Assembly (NCBI GenBank): GCA_041946865.1 | Contig: JBHGBF010000259.1 | Coordinates: forward strand, 1 to 7,937 | Reading direction: 5' to 3' | Source of the DNA: RPQK01 sp041946865 | GTDB lineage: Bacteria > Acidobacteriota > UBA6911 > RPQK01 | DNA: 7,937 nt | In this document: positions 6,071 to 7,937 of the stretch, one piece after another | How the letters are laid out: every line of letters starts with the position of its first letter | Position numbering within the stretch: position 1 is the stretch's first letter | Program-made: the position numbers and the translations under genes | Notes under the pieces: model-generated | The model's input: the letters and a program-made list of their open reading frames with translations, nothing else | The model's database searches: none | What the model was told of the DNA's origin: nothing

Positions 6071-7717
6071 TCATCTTACATTCTTGTGCAGCGCCTCGAC
6101 CAACTGAATGCCGAAGCGGTCAAAGGTCCGGCCGGTCGCCTTATCCAGCAGAGCATGGCTTTTGATCAGGTCGATCTGGGCGCGTAGCCGTGTAGTCTCG
6201 GCCAGCAGGAGATCCCGCTGAGCCTCGATGATCTCGCGAGTCGTCCCCATGCCAGCCTCGAAACGCGCCTGCTCCGCCACGAGCCGCTCCCGGGCCGACC
6301 TGACCGCCGCTTCTCCAGCTTCCATGCTTGCCCGGTTCATGTCGACCCTCGTCAACGCTTCTCGCAGCTCGACGGCAATCATCTGCCTGACCCGTTCTTC
6401 CCGGAGCTTCGCCTGGTCTACGCTGATCTGCGCTTGAGCATTCTCCGCCCTTGCTTCCTGGTTGAATATCGGCAACTGGAGCGTGAGCCCCAGCATGTAT
6501 CCATAGTAGTCAGCGCTGAACATTTGATCCAGTGAATCACCAACACCTCCGGGGATGACGCCAACCACGGGAGGATTGAAAAACCCTTGGGAAAAATCGC
6601 GCTCGATGAGCGTTCCGCCCAGCCCGAACTGCTGATAGCCCGCCACGAGATCCAGGTTCGGCCTCAGACGATTCCGCGTCAGGTTCAGACTCACCTTCTG
6701 GCTGGCCAGGTCGAGCCTGGCCTGCTCAACTTCCGGACGCGCCTTGAACGCTTGCTCTTTCAGCTTTTCAAAAGACCCGCGAGCGCTTTCCGGGGGAGAG
6801 ACGGGGTCGGCAGGGACAAGATCGCCGGGAAACTGCCGGGGATCCTCGAAATTCGAGACAAGTTGAATGAGTTGATCCTGGACCAGCCGATAGCTGTATT
6901 TCGACCGCACCAGTTCTTCCTGTCGAAGCGCCACTTCGGCCTCTGCCTGGACCACCTCCAGACGAGCGGCCGTCCCGACTTCGTGGCGCGCCCGATTCTG
7001 CTCCAGGACGGTCTTAGCCAGCTGCAACGACTTTTCCTTTACATCCGTGTCTCGCAGCGCGTACTCGAGCTCCCAATAGCGATCCTGAACCTGGAGAATC
7101 ACATCCGTCGCCAGGCGCTTGAATTCCTGCGCGCTCGTCTGTTCGTCGTTGCGTGCAATCTGGATCTGGTACTCCTGCCCGATCCTGCCGAAGCCCTCGA
7201 GCAAGTTCTGCCGGAAGACGATCTCGAACTGGGTGTTGATGGCGGGGACGAGACTGTTGAAGAAACTGGTTGTCCGGTTGCGGACACCGCTGAAGTTGGC
7301 TTCGAGGCTGGTTCCCGTGGGGAACGTCTGGAGATACCCGGTCGTCCCGGTGGTCAAGATGTTGGTGAGGCTGGGACCGCCCTGGAGTACGCTGGCTGCC
7401 GGGGTTTTTTCGCGGTCCCAATTGAGCGAAAACGTCATTTGCGGGTCATAGAACCCGCGCAACTGGTCGATTCGCCACCGCTGTCCCAGGACAGCGCTTC
7501 GTTGTAAGTTGATGTCGAAGTTGTGGGTCAGCGCCATTTCCACCGCCTGGCGTTCCGTCAGCTGAATCTTGCCATCGATCGGCGGGGGAAGCGTGGCAGG
7601 ATCCACTGAGACAACTTCACGCTTTTGATCGCTTCGATATCGAGAGAAGGGCAATTGGGCGAAAAGATCACCCGAGAGGAAGATCATCACGAGGATAACC
7701 GACAAGAGCCGCGTCAT
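6071..7717 (-). CDS. TolC-family outer membrane efflux protein
   Basis: The product is likely a trimeric outer membrane channel with a periplasmic alpha-barrel, serving a tripartite efflux pump or type I secretion system. Residues 1-20 form a signal peptide with a hydrophobic core and probable cleavage after A20 (SGDLFA/Q). A proline-rich linker (40-47) follows, then two outer membrane efflux repeats. The first runs from LTERQAVEMALTHNFDI (53-69) to about 290, the second from about 315 to 525. The repeats show internal homology: ARHEVGTAARLEVVQAEAEVA (243-263) pairs with ARFEAGMGTTREIIEAQRDLL (484-504). The long Ala/Glu/Gln/Arg-rich helices are typical of the coiled-coil barrel. Glycine- and aromatic-rich inserts (about 114-176 and 360-417) should carry the beta-barrel strands. 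No N-terminal lipoprotein cysteine is seen. The ATG is preceded by GGAGGT with 5-base spacing. No adaptor or pump gene lies in the window, so the substrate is unknown. Fold assignment is secure; pump partner is not. Confidence 0.93.
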   Translation of the reverse strand: MTRLLSVILVMIFLSGDLFAQLPFSRYRSDQKREVVSVDPATLPPPIDGKIQLTERQAVEMALTHNFDINLQRSAVLGQRWRIDQLRGFYDPQMTFSLNWDREKTPAASVLQGGPSLTNILTTGTTGYLQTFPTGTSLEANFSGVRNRTTSFFNSLVPAINTQFEIVFRQNLLEGFGRIGQEYQIQIARNDEQTSAQEFKRLATDVILQVQDRYWELEYALRDTDVKEKSLQLAKTVLEQNRARHEVGTAARLEVVQAEAEVALRQEELVRSKYSYRLVQDQLIQLVSNFEDPRQFPGDLVPADPVSPPESARGSFEKLKEQAFKARPEVEQARLDLASQKVSLNLTRNRLRPNLDLVAGYQQFGLGGTLIERDFSQGFFNPPVVGVIPGGVGDSLDQMFSADYYGYMLGLTLQLPIFNQEARAENAQAQISVDQAKLREERVRQMIAVELREALTRVDMNRASMEAGEAAVRSARERLVAEQARFEAGMGTTREIIEAQRDLLLAETTRLRAQIDLIKSHALLDKATGRTFDRFGIQLVEALHKNVR

Positions 7718-7937
7718 TTGCTACCTCCAAGAACAGGATTTTACCCGAGGTTCAAACACCGCGCCCGCTAATGAGGTTAATTCCGGCGCCAACGCGCCGC
7801 GCACGGTAGGAGGGTGCTGAACTGAACAGGGGTCCGGGCCTGAAGGGCCGTAACAGGTTAGCCCAGGCGGGCAATGGGATTCACATAAGGGAGGGGGCTT
7901 GCTTTTTCGGAGTTCATCATCTCCCTTGGAGCACCCA
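7718..7937. other. Non-coding region upstream of the TolC-like gene, with GC-rich palindromes
   Basis: No convincing gene is seen here. Three short dyads stand out. CGGCGC-CAAC-GCGCCG (7784-7799) is a perfect 6-bp stem. CGGgCC-TGAA-GGgCCG (7835-7850) has one G/G mismatch. GCCC-AGGC-GGGC (7861-7872) is a 4-bp stem. The stretch from 7831 to 7872 looks like a degenerate extragenic palindrome. A minus-strand frame open at the window edge ends at a TAA at 7858-7860 and could be the last 25 or so codons of an upstream gene, but it is too short to judge. No well-spaced -35/-10 pair was found; a TAAAAT on the minus strand near 7738-7743 lacks a partner. Confidence 0.5.
7723..7728 (-). promoter_or_regulatory. 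Ribosome binding site of the TolC-like gene
   Basis: The minus strand reads GGAGGT, 5 bases before the ATG at 7717-7715. It is the strongest Shine-Dalgarno in the window and fixes the start that gives a complete signal peptide. Confidence 0.8.

Noticed and set aside
6587..7507. 306-codon open frame on the plus strand opposite the TolC-like gene
   Set aside because: It is antisense to a gene with clear family motifs, its translation has no recognisable domain, and long antisense frames are common in high-GC coding DNA.
7718..7760. Sigma-70 promoter before the TolC-like gene (TAAAAT on the minus strand)
   Set aside because: No acceptable -35 hexamer at 16-18 bases; the nearby TTGAAC is only 6 bases away.
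7858..7920. 20-residue open frame (ATGATG start after AGGGAG) on the minus strand
   Set aside because: The ribosome-like sequence touches the ATG with no spacing, the frame stays open to the window edge, and it ends inside a palindromic stretch. It may be the tail of an upstream gene, but nothing supports a small protein.
1..7937. A new defence, mobile or biosynthetic system
   Set aside because: All five genes belong to well-known families with intact catalytic or structural motifs; there is no transposase, integrase, nuclease, CRISPR repeat or cryptic gene to build such a claim on.

Overview
The window is a compact, high-GC bacterial chromosomal segment. It carries five intact protein genes, all on the minus strand, so transcription runs from high to low coordinates: a TolC-family outer membrane efflux protein (7717-6071), class II fumarase fumC (6028-4634), urocanate hydratase hutU (4570-2894), histidine ammonia-lyase hutH (2870-1362) and imidazolonepropionase hutI (1353-145). 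The style of the TolC protein (signal peptide, a proline-rich linker, then the LTERQAVEMALTHNFDI segment) and the small GNA-loop hairpins between genes remind me of Acidobacteriota of the Solibacter/Bryobacter type. That placement is from memory and inference, not a search. No phage, plasmid, IS, tRNA, rRNA or CRISPR signature is visible.

Layout. 7937-7718 is a 220-base region without a recognisable gene, holding short GC-rich palindromes; the tolC-like gene follows with a good Shine-Dalgarno. fumC starts 42 bases after it. Next is a 63-base gap filled largely by a perfect 16-bp inverted repeat, then hutU, hutH (23-base gap) and hutI (8-base gap). After hutI, 144-1 is non-coding. It contains a bulged hairpin that could be a weak terminator and two perfect 7-bp hairpins set back to back, each with a GNA triloop.

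Function. HutH deaminates L-histidine to urocanate, HutU hydrates urocanate to 4-imidazolone-5-propionate, and HutI opens that ring to N-formimino-L-glutamate. All key catalytic residues that I can place are present, so the first three steps of histidine catabolism appear functional. The last step (HutG, HutF/HutG or FtcD type) and any hut regulator or transporter are absent here and must lie elsewhere. Fumarase belongs to the TCA cycle, into which histidine-derived glutamate would feed; the grouping with hut may be functional or just co-orientation. The TolC-like protein has no inner-membrane pump or periplasmic adaptor beside it in this window.

The genes are ordinary housekeeping and catabolic ones. 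I do not see a new multi-gene system. The unexplained material is non-coding: the large inverted repeat before hutU, the GNA-loop hairpin cluster after hutI, and the palindromic stretch upstream of the TolC gene.
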